Source of the DNA: Mycobacterium sp. 4858
GTDB lineage: Bacteria; Actinomycetota; Actinomycetes; Mycobacteriales; Mycobacteriaceae
DNA length: 64,000 nt
Reading direction: 5' to 3'
NCBI RefSeq assembly: GCF_900240975.1
Contig: NZ_LT968775.1
Location: forward strand, 1,612,001-1,676,000
In this document: piece by piece, positions 28,097-37,715 of the stretch
How positions within the stretch are numbered: position 1 is the stretch's first letter
How the letters are laid out: every line of letters starts with the position of its first letter
The notes under the pieces: model-generated
The model's input: only the letters and a program-made list of their open reading frames with translations
What the model was told of the DNA's origin: nothing
The model's database searches: none
Program-made: the position numbers and the translations under genes

Positions 28097-28879
28097 GTCA
28101 GCGCCGCCGGCGCGGCTTAGTCGCCGCAACACGTCGGCTATCGAGTCGGCGTTGAGGTTCGGGTCGCGCATCCTCGAGGGGCAGCGTCCCCACAAGAGAA
28201 GCGGCAGCTCGTGGGGCCGCAGCTCTATCACGACTCCGCGGCCGGTCGGCTGCTGGGATAGGCCCTCCCCCGGCGACACAACAACATCCGGGCGGCCACC
28301 GCTGCGCAGCACCACCGGCTGCGCCCGCGGGTCCGTGCGACGCCAGCGCTGCGCTTCCGCCAACGCGGGCACCGCGTCGAACACCGCGACCGCGTGGCCC
28401 ACCATCGCGGCATCGGAGAGCAAGCGGACGCTGACGTCGTCGTCACCCACGAGATCCCATCGGTGCAGCACCACCTCGCTATGACTATGCATGCGAAGCC
28501 GCTCGGCGCTCATCGTCCACCCCGTGTACACGATCGTGTCGCTTTCGCCGAGCGCCGCCACGGCCGACTCGAAGCGAAACGCTTCGTCTACCAGCCGTTC
28601 TCGAAGCGCCGCGTCGGGCATCGCCCGGAATGGCGGCTCGCGCACCTCCCACGAGCGGGTCGCCCTGGCCGGCTCACCCGCCAGGTGCTCGTCGATGAGA
28701 TCGGCTCGTTCCTTTGCGGCGGCCGCCACGTGCGCGGTGAGGTCATGGGCGCTCCAACCTGAACACCAGGTGGGCGCCGTGGCCTGCAACCCCGACAAAC
28801 TCGAAATGAATTCGCGCATGGCTTCATCGCGCAATTTCGATGCGGCCGCCAGGGCAATCTGAGAACTCACGCCCTCCAC
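28085..28879 (-). CDS. Mycothiol-dependent maleylpyruvate isomerase-like (DinB-fold) protein
   Basis: 264 residues. The N-terminal half has the DinB/MDMPI four-helix pattern with GWSAHDLTAHVAAA, whose histidine is in the position of a metal ligand, and a second histidine in RMHSHSEVVLHRW. The C-terminal half resembles the small MDMPI alpha/beta domain. Family members transfer or isomerise substrates using mycothiol and a divalent metal; the substrate is unknown. Two GTG starts three codons apart are possible (28879, 28870). I do not recall this gene between cydC and Rv1619 in M. tuberculosis, so it looks like a local insertion or a loss elsewhere. Confidence 0.7.
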   Translation of the reverse strand: MEGVSSQIALAAASKLRDEAMREFISSLSGLQATAPTWCSGWSAHDLTAHVAAAAKERADLIDEHLAGEPARATRSWEVREPPFRAMPDAALRERLVDEAFRFESAVAALGESDTIVYTGWTMSAERLRMHSHSEVVLHRWDLVGDDDVSVRLLSDAAMVGHAVAVFDAVPALAEAQRWRRTDPRAQPVVLRSGGRPDVVVSPGEGLSQQPTGRGVVIELRPHELPLLLWGRCPSRMRDPNLNADSIADVLRRLSRAGGADSNS

Positions 28880-28945
28880 TCAACAGCTCACCACGGCGAG
28901 AAGCTGGCGGTTTTGCGACCTCACAGCGGTACCGGATCGATGCGA

Positions 28946-30343
28946 TCAGAGGTGTCGCCGGCGCGGCATGAATTCCAGCGACAGCAACACGATCAGCAAC
29001 GTGCCGATCTGCGTCATCGAGACCAGCGCGTAGCGCCGGGCGTCCAGCGCGTGAAACTTGCGCACGTATCGGTACAGCGACTCGAGCGCGATCAACGGGT
29101 CGAGGACGTGGATCAACCGATAGAACACGCGCTGGACGCGGGTGCGATCCTTCTCTTCGAAGATTTCCGGGAAGGCCGCGAATGCGAGCGAAAGCCGTTG
29201 CGCGCCATTTTCTTTGCCGGCCATGATCATGTCGACGCTGAGCCGCTCGTCGATGCCATTGGGCGCCCCGCGCCGGCGCCACGGCACGTCGAGGGTGATG
29301 TCGCTGCCGACGCCGGCCGTCGCGTACCGGTGGAAGCCCTGCACCTTGCCCGAGGCGTCCCTGGCGACGATCAGCTGTATGCCGGGGAATCGGCCCTCCA
29401 GCACGCCGTCGAGGTTCATGTGGAATCCGCGCTCGGTGTGGGCCGCTTTGCTCGACGCGCGCACCACCTCGGTCAACTCGGCCAGCTGCTCGGGGTTGAG
29501 CTCCTGTTCCCCGACGATCTCGGTGGTGATGCCGCAATTGTGCGTGCGCTTCACCGCCTGACGCAGGTTGCGGAACTTGCGTCCCACCAAGTCGAAACCG
29601 GTGACGTCGACGACCACGTCGCGCCCGATCGGGACGGCGCGCAACGACTGCCCGATCACCGCGGAGTCGCTCCACAGGCCGAGCCGCCGCTCGCTGCACC
29701 CCACCACCGCGATCCGCCAGCCGTGGGTGTGGCACATGGCCGCGAAGTCGGCGACCAGCTCGGGGAATCGGGTCTCGTCGCCGATCGGGTCACCGCCGAC
29801 CACGGCGATGCCCAGGCGTGTCCGGTAGGCCAGCGCCGCACCGCCGTCCGCAGTGAAGTGGTAGCTCTTGCCGGTCTGCATCGCGAACGGCGCCAGCGGG
29901 TCATCCGTGGTGGCCTGGATCAGATTCCAGGCCCGGGGCAGGTCCTCCGGACGCGGATGCGACGACGTCGGCCACATCAGCACCATGCCGGAGCAGGCGA
30001 TCACCACGTCGCCGAGCAGGTCGAAGGCCAGCACGTGCAGGCCCAGGCCTGCCAGCACGAAGAAACCCGCGGCGGCGGCGTGCGTCGCCGTCACGGGACG
30101 GCCCAGGAAGATGCCGCGCGCGATCCACGCCACCGCGACAAGGACCGTCAGCGACCACGCCAGTCGATCGGTGTAGTGCCAGGCCGGCTGGTGATGGTGG
30201 CGGGCAAGGATCTCGCCCAGCCAGCAGGTGGCGCTGAGCAGGGCCAGCGCACCGATCAACCGGGCTGCCCGCGAATCGACCGAGACGACGACGCGCTCGC
30301 GCGCGCGGGGCTTCGCTGAGACCTCGACCAAGGGCCCGCTCAC
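28946..30343 (-). CDS. Membrane protein with DUF2156/phosphatidylglycerol lysyltransferase-like domain (Rv1619-like)
   Basis: 465 residues. Five or so membrane helices occupy about 30-140. A large cytoplasmic GNAT-fold domain of the MprF/DUF2156 type (about 160-440) follows, with the segments RLGIAVVGGDPIG and RKFRNLRQAVKR. One hydrophobic helix is near the end. MprF proteins move amino acids from tRNA onto phosphatidylglycerol; this family member has no proven reaction here. The GTG at 30343 is preferred because GGGAGG lies 7 bases upstream; a GTG two codons earlier is too close to it. Position matches Rv1619. Confidence 0.75.
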   Translation of the reverse strand: MSGPLVEVSAKPRARERVVVSVDSRAARLIGALALLSATCWLGEILARHHHQPAWHYTDRLAWSLTVLVAVAWIARGIFLGRPVTATHAAAAGFFVLAGLGLHVLAFDLLGDVVIACSGMVLMWPTSSHPRPEDLPRAWNLIQATTDDPLAPFAMQTGKSYHFTADGGAALAYRTRLGIAVVGGDPIGDETRFPELVADFAAMCHTHGWRIAVVGCSERRLGLWSDSAVIGQSLRAVPIGRDVVVDVTGFDLVGRKFRNLRQAVKRTHNCGITTEIVGEQELNPEQLAELTEVVRASSKAAHTERGFHMNLDGVLEGRFPGIQLIVARDASGKVQGFHRYATAGVGSDITLDVPWRRRGAPNGIDERLSVDMIMAGKENGAQRLSLAFAAFPEIFEEKDRTRVQRVFYRLIHVLDPLIALESLYRYVRKFHALDARRYALVSMTQIGTLLIVLLSLEFMPRRRHL

Positions 30344-30486
30344 AACCACCTCCCGATGCGCTGACGTTCCAGCTGGGCGGCTGATCGCCGCCTCTGCACC
30401 GAATACCCGGCTGCCACGAACTTACGCCCGATCTGGCCCCATCTGGGCCGAATCCGCGGCGACGTCCTGCGGGTATCCCGCCCGGT

Positions 30487-31362
30487 CTATCGGCGGGCGG
30501 GCGGAAAGTATTTCAGCACCCCTTCTTGGACCACCGTGGCGAGGACCTGCCCGGAGCGGTCGAAGAAGTGGCCGGTGCCGAGCCCGCGCGACTCCGCGGC
30601 CACGGGCGACGACGTCGAATACAGCACCCAGTCGTCGAAGTTGACCTGCCGGTGAAACCACACGGAATGGTTGGCGGAGGCGGCGAAGATGCGGTCGAAC
30701 CCCCACGACAGGCCGTGGGTGGTGATCACCGAGTCCAGCACCGTGGTGTCCGAGGAGTACACCATGGTCGCGGTGTGCAGGACCGGGTCGTCCGGCATGG
30801 TGCCGCCGGCCTTCATCCAGACCCGGTTGTAGGGCAGCCGGTCGCCCTTCTCGCGCATCACCCAGGCCGGGTCGTTGGTGTAGCGCCATTCGATCGGCTG
30901 CAGGGCGTTGACGAAGTGCGGGACGGTCTCCTCGTAACCGCGGAGCAGCTCGCCGATCGGCGGCTGCGTTTCGGGCTCACCCACCTGCGGCGGGTCGACG
31001 GCGTGTTCCAGGCCGCGGCCGCCGGACATGTAGGAGACCATCGCCGAGGACAACAGCACGCCGTCCTGCACGGCGTCGACGCGCCGATTGGCGAAGCGCC
31101 GCTCGTCACGCAGCTTGGTGACGTGGAACTCGATGTCCTTGGCGGTGTCGCCGCCGTTGACGAAGTGCACGGATAGCGCGCTGGGCGGCAGGTCGTCGCG
31201 GACCAGCGTGCGGCTGCTCGCGACGAACGACTGGGCCATGAGCTGGCCGCCGAAGGTCCGCATGGGGTTCTTGCTGGGATGAGACCCGACAAAACGCTCG
31301 TCGGTGACGCGGTTGAGGTCGAGCGTCGCCAGCAGTTCCTCGAAATCCGAATTGGTGCTGAT
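30487..31362 (-). CDS. tesB: Acyl-CoA thioesterase II, apparent ATC start
   Basis: 291 residues forming a double hot-dog fold. The N-terminal half has the conserved HPSKNPMRTFGGQLMAQS segment; the C-terminal half has HTATMVYSSDTT and WFHRQVNFDDW, with the Asp/Thr/Gln catalytic set in the usual places. It hydrolyses fatty acyl-CoA. Family similarity starts at ISTNSDFEELLATLDL, where the first codon is ATC (31360-31362) with a perfect AGGAG eight bases upstream. The only canonical upstream start (ATG at 31431) lies 32 bases inside pyk and adds 23 unlike residues. The ATC start is therefore proposed; the product itself is certain. Confidence 0.9.
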   Translation of the reverse strand: MSTNSDFEELLATLDLNRVTDERFVGSHPSKNPMRTFGGQLMAQSFVASSRTLVRDDLPPSALSVHFVNGGDTAKDIEFHVTKLRDERRFANRRVDAVQDGVLLSSAMVSYMSGGRGLEHAVDPPQVGEPETQPPIGELLRGYEETVPHFVNALQPIEWRYTNDPAWVMREKGDRLPYNRVWMKAGGTMPDDPVLHTATMVYSSDTTVLDSVITTHGLSWGFDRIFAASANHSVWFHRQVNFDDWVLYSTSSPVAAESRGLGTGHFFDRSGQVLATVVQEGVLKYFPPARR

Positions 31363-31370
31363 GGCGGCGT

Positions 31371-31375
31371 CTCCT
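31371..31375 (-). promoter_or_regulatory. Ribosome binding site deciding the tesB start
   Basis: AGGAG on the minus strand, 8 bases before the ATC at 31360-31362 and about 25 bases after the pyk stop. Its position supports initiation at ATC rather than at the upstream ATG within pyk. Confidence 0.65.
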
Positions 31376-31399
31376 ACCGGGGTCCCATGGGTCGTTGCG

Positions 31400-32818
31400 C
31401 TAAACGTCGTCCTCCCCGATCCGGTGCACATGGATCAGGTTGGTCGAACCCACTGTGCCAGGTGGCGCACCGGCGACGATGACCACCAGGTCACCGCGCT
31501 TGTAGCGGCCGAGGTCGAGCAGCGACTTGTCGACCTGGCGGATCATGCCGTCGGTCGAGGTCATCATCGGGACGATGAACGTCTCGGTGCCCCAGGTCAT
31601 GGCGAGTTGGCTGCGCACCTCGGGCCACGCGGTGAAGGCCAGCAGCGGCAGCGGGGTGTGCAGTCGCGCCAGCCGCTTGACGGTGTCGCCGGACTGGGTG
31701 AAGGCGACCAGCGCCTTGGCGTCGAGCCGCTCGCCGATGTCGCGGGCGGCGTACGAGATCACCCCGCGCTTGGTGCGTGGCACGTGCGTCAGCGGTGGAG
31801 CGGCGGTCGAATTGTCCTCGACGGCACAGATGATCCGGGCCATGGTCCGGACGGCAGCCAGCGGATACTTCCCCACCGACGTCTCACCCGACAACATCAC
31901 CGCGTCGGCGCCGTCGAGCACCGCGTTGGCGACGTCGGAGGCCTCGGCCCGCGTGGGCCGCGAGTTCTCGATCATGGAGTCGAGCATCTGCGTCGCCACG
32001 ATGACGGGTTTGGCGTTCTCCCGGGCCATCTGGATGGCGCGCTTCTGCACCAGCGGCACCTCTTCGAGCGGCAACTCGACGCCGAGGTCGCCGCGGGCCA
32101 CCATGACGGCGTCGAAGGCCAGCACGATCGCTTCCAGATTGTCGACGGCTTCCGGCTTTTCCAGTTTGGCGATCACCGGCACCCGCCGCCCGATCCGGTC
32201 CATCACCTCGTGCACCAACTCGACGTCGGACGGCGAGCGCACGAACGACAACGCCACCAGGTCGACGCCGAGATCCAGCGCGAACGTCAGGTCCTCGATG
32301 TCCTTCTCGGACAAGGCCGGTGCGGACACGTTCATGCCGGGCAGCGAGATGCCCTTGTTGTTGCTGACAGGGCCGCCCTCTTCCACGGTGCAGATGACGT
32401 CGTCGCCCTCGATGCGCTCGACGACCAGGCCGACCTTGCCATCGTCGACCAGCACCCGATCCCCGACCGTCGCGTCCGCGGCCAGCTTCTTGTAAGTGGT
32501 CGACACGCGGTCGTGGGTGCCTTCGCAGTCCGCGACGGTGATGCACACGGTTTCGCCGTCGGCCCAGTACGTGGACCCGGTCGCGAACCGCCCCAGCCGG
32601 ATCTTCGGGCCCTGCAGGTCGGCGAGCACCCCAACCGCGCGGCCCGTGGTGTCGGAGGCGGCCCGCACACGCTCGTAGGCGGCCTTGTGGTCGGAGTAGT
32701 CGCCGTGACTGAAGTTCAACCGGGCGACGTCCATTCCGGCCTCGACCAGCGCCAGAATCAGCTCGTCCGAATTCGTCGCAGGGCCAAGGGTGCAGACGAT
32801 CTTTCCGCGTCTACTCAC
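31400..32818 (-). CDS. pyk: Pyruvate kinase
   Basis: 472 residues of a type II pyruvate kinase. Visible are RRGKIVCTLGPA at the N-terminus, the NFSHG loop, the small B domain (about 70-165), the active-site lysine in AKLEKPEAV, MVARGDLGVELPLE and the TQMLDSMI and SGETSVGKYP loops. It transfers phosphate from phosphoenolpyruvate to ADP and is the last step of glycolysis. It is upstream of tesB on the same strand with no terminator between, so they probably share a message. Confidence 0.97.
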   Translation of the reverse strand: MSRRGKIVCTLGPATNSDELILALVEAGMDVARLNFSHGDYSDHKAAYERVRAASDTTGRAVGVLADLQGPKIRLGRFATGSTYWADGETVCITVADCEGTHDRVSTTYKKLAADATVGDRVLVDDGKVGLVVERIEGDDVICTVEEGGPVSNNKGISLPGMNVSAPALSEKDIEDLTFALDLGVDLVALSFVRSPSDVELVHEVMDRIGRRVPVIAKLEKPEAVDNLEAIVLAFDAVMVARGDLGVELPLEEVPLVQKRAIQMARENAKPVIVATQMLDSMIENSRPTRAEASDVANAVLDGADAVMLSGETSVGKYPLAAVRTMARIICAVEDNSTAAPPLTHVPRTKRGVISYAARDIGERLDAKALVAFTQSGDTVKRLARLHTPLPLLAFTAWPEVRSQLAMTWGTETFIVPMMTSTDGMIRQVDKSLLDLGRYKRGDLVVIVAGAPPGTVGSTNLIHVHRIGEDDV

Positions 32819-32884
32819 GCCGACACAGCATAGTCGCGTGAGAGCAGCCCGGTCCGACCGAACGGCGTTCGCGCGGCGGACGCG

Positions 32885-33349
32885 TTAACCACTCTGAATC
32901 GTCGGAAACAGCGGGAAGCCGGGCAGGTTACGCACCACCGTCCACGCGATGACAGCCAGCACCATCGTCAGCCAGGCCGCCGTTGACGGCGCCGGCTTGC
33001 CGCGACCACGGCGGACCAGCAGCCAGCCGGCCAGCATCGGGATGCCGAACAGCAGGAGAACGTTGTCGTTGACGGCGGCGGCCAGGTGGCCGTGCAGCAG
33101 GTCGTTTGTCATCCGCAGGCCACCGCAGAACGGGCAGTTCCATCCGGTGAGCCATTTGAAGGGGCACAGCGGATACACCGAATTGCTGTTGTGCGGGTCG
33201 ACCAGGCCGATGTAGCCGAGCGCGCCGCCCAGCGCCAACGCGGTTCCGGCGGCGGCGGCGTATCGGCGCGGGCCGTGACGCCGTTCCACCGCTTGTCCAG
33301 CTGAATGCGGTTGCGTCACATTCTCAGCATGCCAGACGCAGCCGGCCAC
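32885..33349 (-). CDS. DUF2752 membrane protein (Rv1616-like)
   Basis: 154 residues with three hydrophobic helices. The DUF2752 signature is clear: CPFKWLTGWNCPFCGG, three cysteines in a short periplasm-facing loop, followed by two helices. Function unknown; the cysteines suggest a redox or metal role. The GTG at 33349 shares a base with the lgt TAG (TAGTG), typical of coupled translation. A second GTG ten codons in (33319) gives a length closer to Rv1616 (132 residues, from memory). Confidence 0.78.
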   Translation of the reverse strand: MAGCVWHAENVTQPHSAGQAVERRHGPRRYAAAAGTALALGGALGYIGLVDPHNSNSVYPLCPFKWLTGWNCPFCGGLRMTNDLLHGHLAAAVNDNVLLLFGIPMLAGWLLVRRGRGKPAPSTAAWLTMVLAVIAWTVVRNLPGFPLFPTIQSG

Positions 33350-34695
33350 TAGCTGTTCGACGGCCGGTTCCTTCGCAGCCTCCAGCGGCTGCGTGGTGAC
33401 TTGTACGGCTCGGCGGCCGAAGCCGGTTCGGCCGAGTCCTGTGCCGCCTCTGGCTCGGATTCATCGCCCGCCTCGGGTTCGGGCTCTTCGGCCTCCGGTT
33501 TGTCGCCCTCGGACTCATCGGCGTCGGGCTCTTCCTCGACTTCCGCCTCTGGTTCGTCGAGCTGACCCTCTTCGGCTGCGCCCTCGGCCTCGTCCGCTTC
33601 GGGCTCTTGCGCTTCCGGCTCCTCGGCCTCTCCGGGCTCTTCGGCAGCCTCCGCTTTGACCGTCTCGGGCTCGTCTACGTGGGCAGCCTCGCCGTTTTCC
33701 GCCGGCTCGGCGGGTTCATCGTCGTCACCGCCGGCACCCGCCGCGACCGCCGCGGTCGCTGCCTCGGCCGAGACGACGGTCGGTGACTCGTCCGCCGGCA
33801 CCTCCGCCGGGGATTCCGCGGCGGTGTGGTCGGTGCCGCGCAGGCTCTCGGGTGCCTCCCGCCCCTTCGGCGCCACCATGATGTACACCACCGCGCCGAT
33901 GAACACGAAAGTCGATGTGAACGAGTTGATCCGGATACCCGCGATGTGGGTGGCGGTGTCGTCGCGCAGCAGCTCCACACCGAAGCGCCCGATGCAGTAG
34001 CTGGCCACATACAGCGCGAACAGCCGCCCGTGGCCCAGCGTGAACCGCCGGTCCGCGTAGAGCAGGAAGGCGAAAACCAAGACGTTCCAGATCAATTCGT
34101 AGAGAAACGTCGGCTGCACGACCAGCGCCACCTGGCCGGTGGAGACACCGTCCAACGAATGGGGGTCGACGTACCCCGAGGGGTCCCGGCGGTAGAAGAT
34201 CTCCAGGCCCCACGGCAGCGTGGTTTCCCGGCCGTAGAGCTCCTGGTTGAAATAGTTCCCGAGCCGGCCGATGGCCTGCGCCAGGATGATGCCCGGCGCA
34301 ATCGCGTCGGCGAAGGCCGGCAGCGGGATGCCGTGCCGCCGGCAACCGATCCAGGCTCCGACACCGCCGAGCGCCACCGCGCCCCAGATGCCCAGGCCGC
34401 CGTCCCAAATCCGCACCGCCGCACCGAGCCCCGCTCCACCGGGCCCCCAATAGGTCCGCCAGTCGGTGGCCAGGTGATACAGCCTGCCGCCCACCAATCC
34501 GAACGGCACGACCCACAGGGCGATGTCGTAGATGACCCCGCGCTGGCCGCCGCGGGCCTCCCAGCGCCGGTCGCCGATCAGCAGGGCCACCACGATGCCG
34601 GTGATGATGAACAGCGCGTAGGCGCGAATCGGCAGCGGCCCCAGGTGCCAGACACCTTGGTGCGGGCTCGGGAAATACGTCGGCAACATCGTCAT
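33349..34695 (-). CDS. lgt: Prolipoprotein diacylglyceryl transferase with long acidic C-terminal tail
   Basis: 448 residues. The membrane core of about 280 residues has seven helices and the Lgt motifs GGRLYHL, WDGGLGIWG and GRLGNYFNQELYG with the essential arginine. It moves diacylglycerol from phosphatidylglycerol to the lipobox cysteine of prolipoproteins. From about residue 285 to 430 the sequence is almost only Glu, Ala, Pro and Asp, ending in a basic patch (PRSRWRLRRNRP). Other mycobacterial Lgt proteins have a tail of this kind. The ATG overlaps the trpA stop (ATGA). Confidence 0.95.
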   Translation of the reverse strand: MTMLPTYFPSPHQGVWHLGPLPIRAYALFIITGIVVALLIGDRRWEARGGQRGVIYDIALWVVPFGLVGGRLYHLATDWRTYWGPGGAGLGAAVRIWDGGLGIWGAVALGGVGAWIGCRRHGIPLPAFADAIAPGIILAQAIGRLGNYFNQELYGRETTLPWGLEIFYRRDPSGYVDPHSLDGVSTGQVALVVQPTFLYELIWNVLVFAFLLYADRRFTLGHGRLFALYVASYCIGRFGVELLRDDTATHIAGIRINSFTSTFVFIGAVVYIMVAPKGREAPESLRGTDHTAAESPAEVPADESPTVVSAEAATAAVAAGAGGDDDEPAEPAENGEAAHVDEPETVKAEAAEEPGEAEEPEAQEPEADEAEGAAEEGQLDEPEAEVEEEPDADESEGDKPEAEEPEPEAGDESEPEAAQDSAEPASAAEPYKSPRSRWRLRRNRPSNS

Positions 34696-35507
34696 CGGCC
34701 GGACGCCCTCTGCCGCACACCGGCGGCCAGCTCCTCGGTGAGCGCGCGCAGCGCGGGCAACCCACCGTCACCGAGCGCCGACACCAGCGCGGACCCGACG
34801 ATCACCCCGTCGGCGTAGTCGGCGATCTGCGCCGCCTGCTCTCGCGACCGCACGCCGAGGCCGACGCCGACCGGTATGTCCGACACGGCCTTCACCCGTG
34901 CCACCAGTTCGGGTGCGGCCTGCGACACCGCGTCCCGCGCTCCGGTTACCCCCATCGTGGAAGCAGCGTAGACGAATCCCCGCGACGCCTCGACGGTCAT
35001 CGCCAGCCGTTGCGGTGTCGAGGATGGCGCCACCAGGAAAATCCGATCCAGCCGATGCTCCTCGGCGGCCGCCAGCCACGGCCCCGCTTCGTCGGGGATG
35101 AGGTCCGGGGTGATCAGGCCCTGTCCCCCGGCCGACGCGAGATCCCGCGCGAACGCGTCGACCCCGTACCGCAGCACCGGATTCCAATACGTCATCACGA
35201 CCGCGCGCCCACCGGCCGCACTGATCGCCTCGACGGCGGCGAGCGTGTCGCGGACCCGCACTCCCGCGTGCAACGCGGCCTCGGTGGCGCGGGCGATGGT
35301 CGGCCCGTCCATGCCGGGATCGGAGTACGGCACACCGACTTCGATGATGTCGCAACCCGATTCGACGAGGGCGATCATCCCGTCCACCGAGGCCCGCACG
35401 TCGGGGTAACCGGTGGGCAGGTAGCCGATCAACGCGGCACGGTCGTCCGCGCGGCACGCGTCGAAGACCGGCCCGAGCCTGCTTGCCTGCCGCTGTTGCA
35501 CGTTCAT
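34692..35507 (-). CDS. trpA: Tryptophan synthase alpha chain
   Basis: 271 residues, TIM barrel. The catalytic Glu in [13 protein letters not shown] and Asp in the same loop are present, as is the phosphate-binding GVGLGVRS loop. It cleaves indole-3-glycerol phosphate to indole, which is channelled to TrpB. The frame is open ten codons further upstream, but the ATG at 35505-35507 overlaps the trpB stop (ATGA) and matches the family length. Confidence 0.97.
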   Translation of the reverse strand: MNVQQRQASRLGPVFDACRADDRAALIGYLPTGYPDVRASVDGMIALVESGCDIIEVGVPYSDPGMDGPTIARATEAALHAGVRVRDTLAAVEAISAAGGRAVVMTYWNPVLRYGVDAFARDLASAGGQGLITPDLIPDEAGPWLAAAEEHRLDRIFLVAPSSTPQRLAMTVEASRGFVYAASTMGVTGARDAVSQAAPELVARVKAVSDIPVGVGLGVRSREQAAQIADYADGVIVGSALVSALGDGGLPALRALTEELAAGVRQRASGR

Positions 35508-36769
35508 CGCTCGCTGGGCCCCATCAGGCCGAACCATTTCGCGGCCGTCTCGACGTCCTTGTCACCGCGGCCCGAGAGGTTCACCACGATGATCGCGCCC
35601 GGCCCCAGCTCGAGGCCCAGCTTGACCGCGCCGGCGACCGCGTGCGCCGATTCGATCGCCGGGATGATCCCCTCGGTGCGGCACAGCAGCGCGAACGCGT
35701 CCATCGCCTCGGCGTCGGTGATCGGCCGGTATTCGGCACGCCCGATCTCCTTGAGATACGCATGCTCGGGGCCCACCCCCGGATAGTCCAAACCCGCTGA
35801 GATCGAATGCGATTCGATGGTCTGGCCATCCTCGTCCTGTAGCAGGTAGGAGAACGACCCCTGGAAGGCACCGGGTGAGCCGCCGGCGAACGTCGCGGCG
35901 TGCCTTCCGGTTTCGACGCCGTCACCGGCCGCCTCGAAGCCGACCAGGCGGACCCCCGCATCGTCGATGAACGGGTGGAAGATGCCGATGGCGTTGGATC
36001 CCCCACCGACACAGGCCACTACCGCGTCGGGCAACCGGCCCGCCTGGGCCTGGATCTGCACCCGCGCCTCCAGCCCGATGATGCGCTGAAAATCGCGCAC
36101 CATCGCCGGGAACGGATGCGGCCCCGCGGCGGTGCCGAAGCAGTAGTAGGTGCGCTCGGCGTTGGTCACCCAGTCACGAAACGCCTCGTTGATGGCGTCT
36201 TTGAGCGTTTTCGAGCCGCTCTGCACGGACACCACCTCGGCGCCCAGCAGTCGCATCCGGGCCACGTTGAGCGCCTGGCGCGCCGTGTCCACCGCGCCCA
36301 TGTAGATCACACACTCCAGGCCCAGCAAGGCGCACGCGGTGGCCGTGGCGACGCCGTGCTGACCGGCGCCCGTCTCGGCGATCACCCGGGTCTTGCCCAT
36401 TCGCTTGGCCAGCAGCGCCTGACCGAGCACGTTGTTGATCTTGTGAGAACCGGTGTGGTTCAGGTCTTCTCGCTTGAGGAAGATGCGCGCGCCGCCGGCG
36501 TGTTCGGACAGCCGGGTGGCCTCGTACAGCGGCGACGGCCGGCCGGTGTAGTTGACCTGCAGATCGTCCAGGGTGTCCAGGAAGTCGGGGTTGATGCGTT
36601 CCTTCTCGTAGGCGGCGGTGACCTCTTCGATCACCGCCATCAACGCCTCCGCGACGTAGCGGCCGCCGTAAACACCGAAATGGCCGCCCGCATCGGGTTC
36701 GTGGCGGGTGGTTTCGGCGACGGCTGCACTCGGACGGGGAAGGTCCGAGCGGGACAGGTTGACCATCAC
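35504..36769 (-). CDS. trpB: Tryptophan synthase beta chain
   Basis: 421 residues, PLP enzyme. The PLP lysine is in HTGSHKINN, the phosphate loop is GGGSNAIG, and the communication domain lies between. It condenses indole with serine to give tryptophan in the alpha2beta2 complex. Separated from trpC by 14 bases and overlapping trpA by 4. Confidence 0.97.
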   Translation of the reverse strand: MMVNLSRSDLPRPSAAVAETTRHEPDAGGHFGVYGGRYVAEALMAVIEEVTAAYEKERINPDFLDTLDDLQVNYTGRPSPLYEATRLSEHAGGARIFLKREDLNHTGSHKINNVLGQALLAKRMGKTRVIAETGAGQHGVATATACALLGLECVIYMGAVDTARQALNVARMRLLGAEVVSVQSGSKTLKDAINEAFRDWVTNAERTYYCFGTAAGPHPFPAMVRDFQRIIGLEARVQIQAQAGRLPDAVVACVGGGSNAIGIFHPFIDDAGVRLVGFEAAGDGVETGRHAATFAGGSPGAFQGSFSYLLQDEDGQTIESHSISAGLDYPGVGPEHAYLKEIGRAEYRPITDAEAMDAFALLCRTEGIIPAIESAHAVAGAVKLGLELGPGAIIVVNLSGRGDKDVETAAKWFGLMGPSER

Positions 36770-36783
36770 CAGCGACTTGACGA

Positions 36784-37602
36784 CTAGCGAGACGGCTTCG
36801 GGCAGGACGGGTGGGTGCCCGCGGTGACCAGGTCGGCGACCGCGGCGCGCGGGTCACCGCTTTTGACCAAACCCTCACCGACCAGAACGGCGTCCGCACC
36901 GGCGCCGGCATACGCCAACAGGTCCCCGGTGCCACGAACACCGGACTCGGCGATCCTGATCACGTTGCTGGGCAGCCCGGGAGCGATGCGCGCAAAGCAA
37001 TCCCGGTCGACTTCCAGCGTCGCGAGATCGCGTGCGTTGACACCGATTACGTTGGCCCCCGCCTTCAGCGCTCGGTCGGCTTCCTCCTCGGTGTGCACCT
37101 CGACGAGGGCGGTCATGCCCAGCGATTCGGTGCGGTCCAGCATCGACACCAGGGCGGACTGGTCCAGCGCGGCGACAATGAGCAACAACATGTCGGCGCC
37201 GTGCGCGCGGGCTTCGTGGATCTGATACGGCTGCACCACAAAGTCTTTCCGCAACACCGGTATCGAGACGGCGGCGCGGACCGCGTCGAGGTCGTCGAGC
37301 GAGCCGTGGAAGCGTCGCTCCTCGGTCAGCACGCTGATGATCCGGGCTCCGCCGTCCTCGTACGCGCGGGCCAGTTTCGCCGGATCGGCGATGGTGGCCA
37401 GGGAACCCGCCGACGGGCTGGCGCGCTTGACTTCGGCGATGACGCCGATGCCGGGCTCGCGCAGGGCGGCCATCACGTCACGCGGTGGCGGCGCCGCGGC
37501 GGCGGCGGCTTTGATCTCGGACAAGCTGATGAGGGCTTCGCGCGCGGCGACGTCGGCCCGGACTCCCTCGAGGATGGAGTCAAGCACGGTAGCCGGACTC
37601 AT
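36784..37602 (-). CDS. trpC: Indole-3-glycerol phosphate synthase
   Basis: 272 residues, TIM barrel. Conserved strands [25 protein letters not shown] and IAESGV carry the catalytic Lys/Glu residues. It closes the ring of carboxyphenylaminodeoxyribulose phosphate. The ATG at 37600-37602 ([10 protein letters not shown]) is preferred over an open frame extending nine codons upstream because similarity starts there and the length equals that of M. tuberculosis TrpC. No separate trpF is present in the operon; see hisA/priA. Confidence 0.97.
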   Translation of the reverse strand: MSPATVLDSILEGVRADVAAREALISLSEIKAAAAAAPPPRDVMAALREPGIGVIAEVKRASPSAGSLATIADPAKLARAYEDGGARIISVLTEERRFHGSLDDLDAVRAAVSIPVLRKDFVVQPYQIHEARAHGADMLLLIVAALDQSALVSMLDRTESLGMTALVEVHTEEEADRALKAGANVIGVNARDLATLEVDRDCFARIAPGLPSNVIRIAESGVRGTGDLLAYAGAGADAVLVGEGLVKSGDPRAAVADLVTAGTHPSCPKPSR

Positions 37603-37715
37603 GCCTGTTGCTTCCCTTCGCGCTGTCACCCATCGTCACCCCACGGCCTACCTGACAAATCGGAGCCGATTGCGACGACGTGAATGAAGGGTAGCGGCCC
37701 CCGGCTCGCGGCCCG

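Noticed and set aside
33430..33850. GAG/GCC-rich repetitive DNA as a tandem repeat or CRISPR-like element
   Set aside because: It is the coding sequence of the Glu/Ala/Pro tail of Lgt; the period is irregular and the frame is intact.
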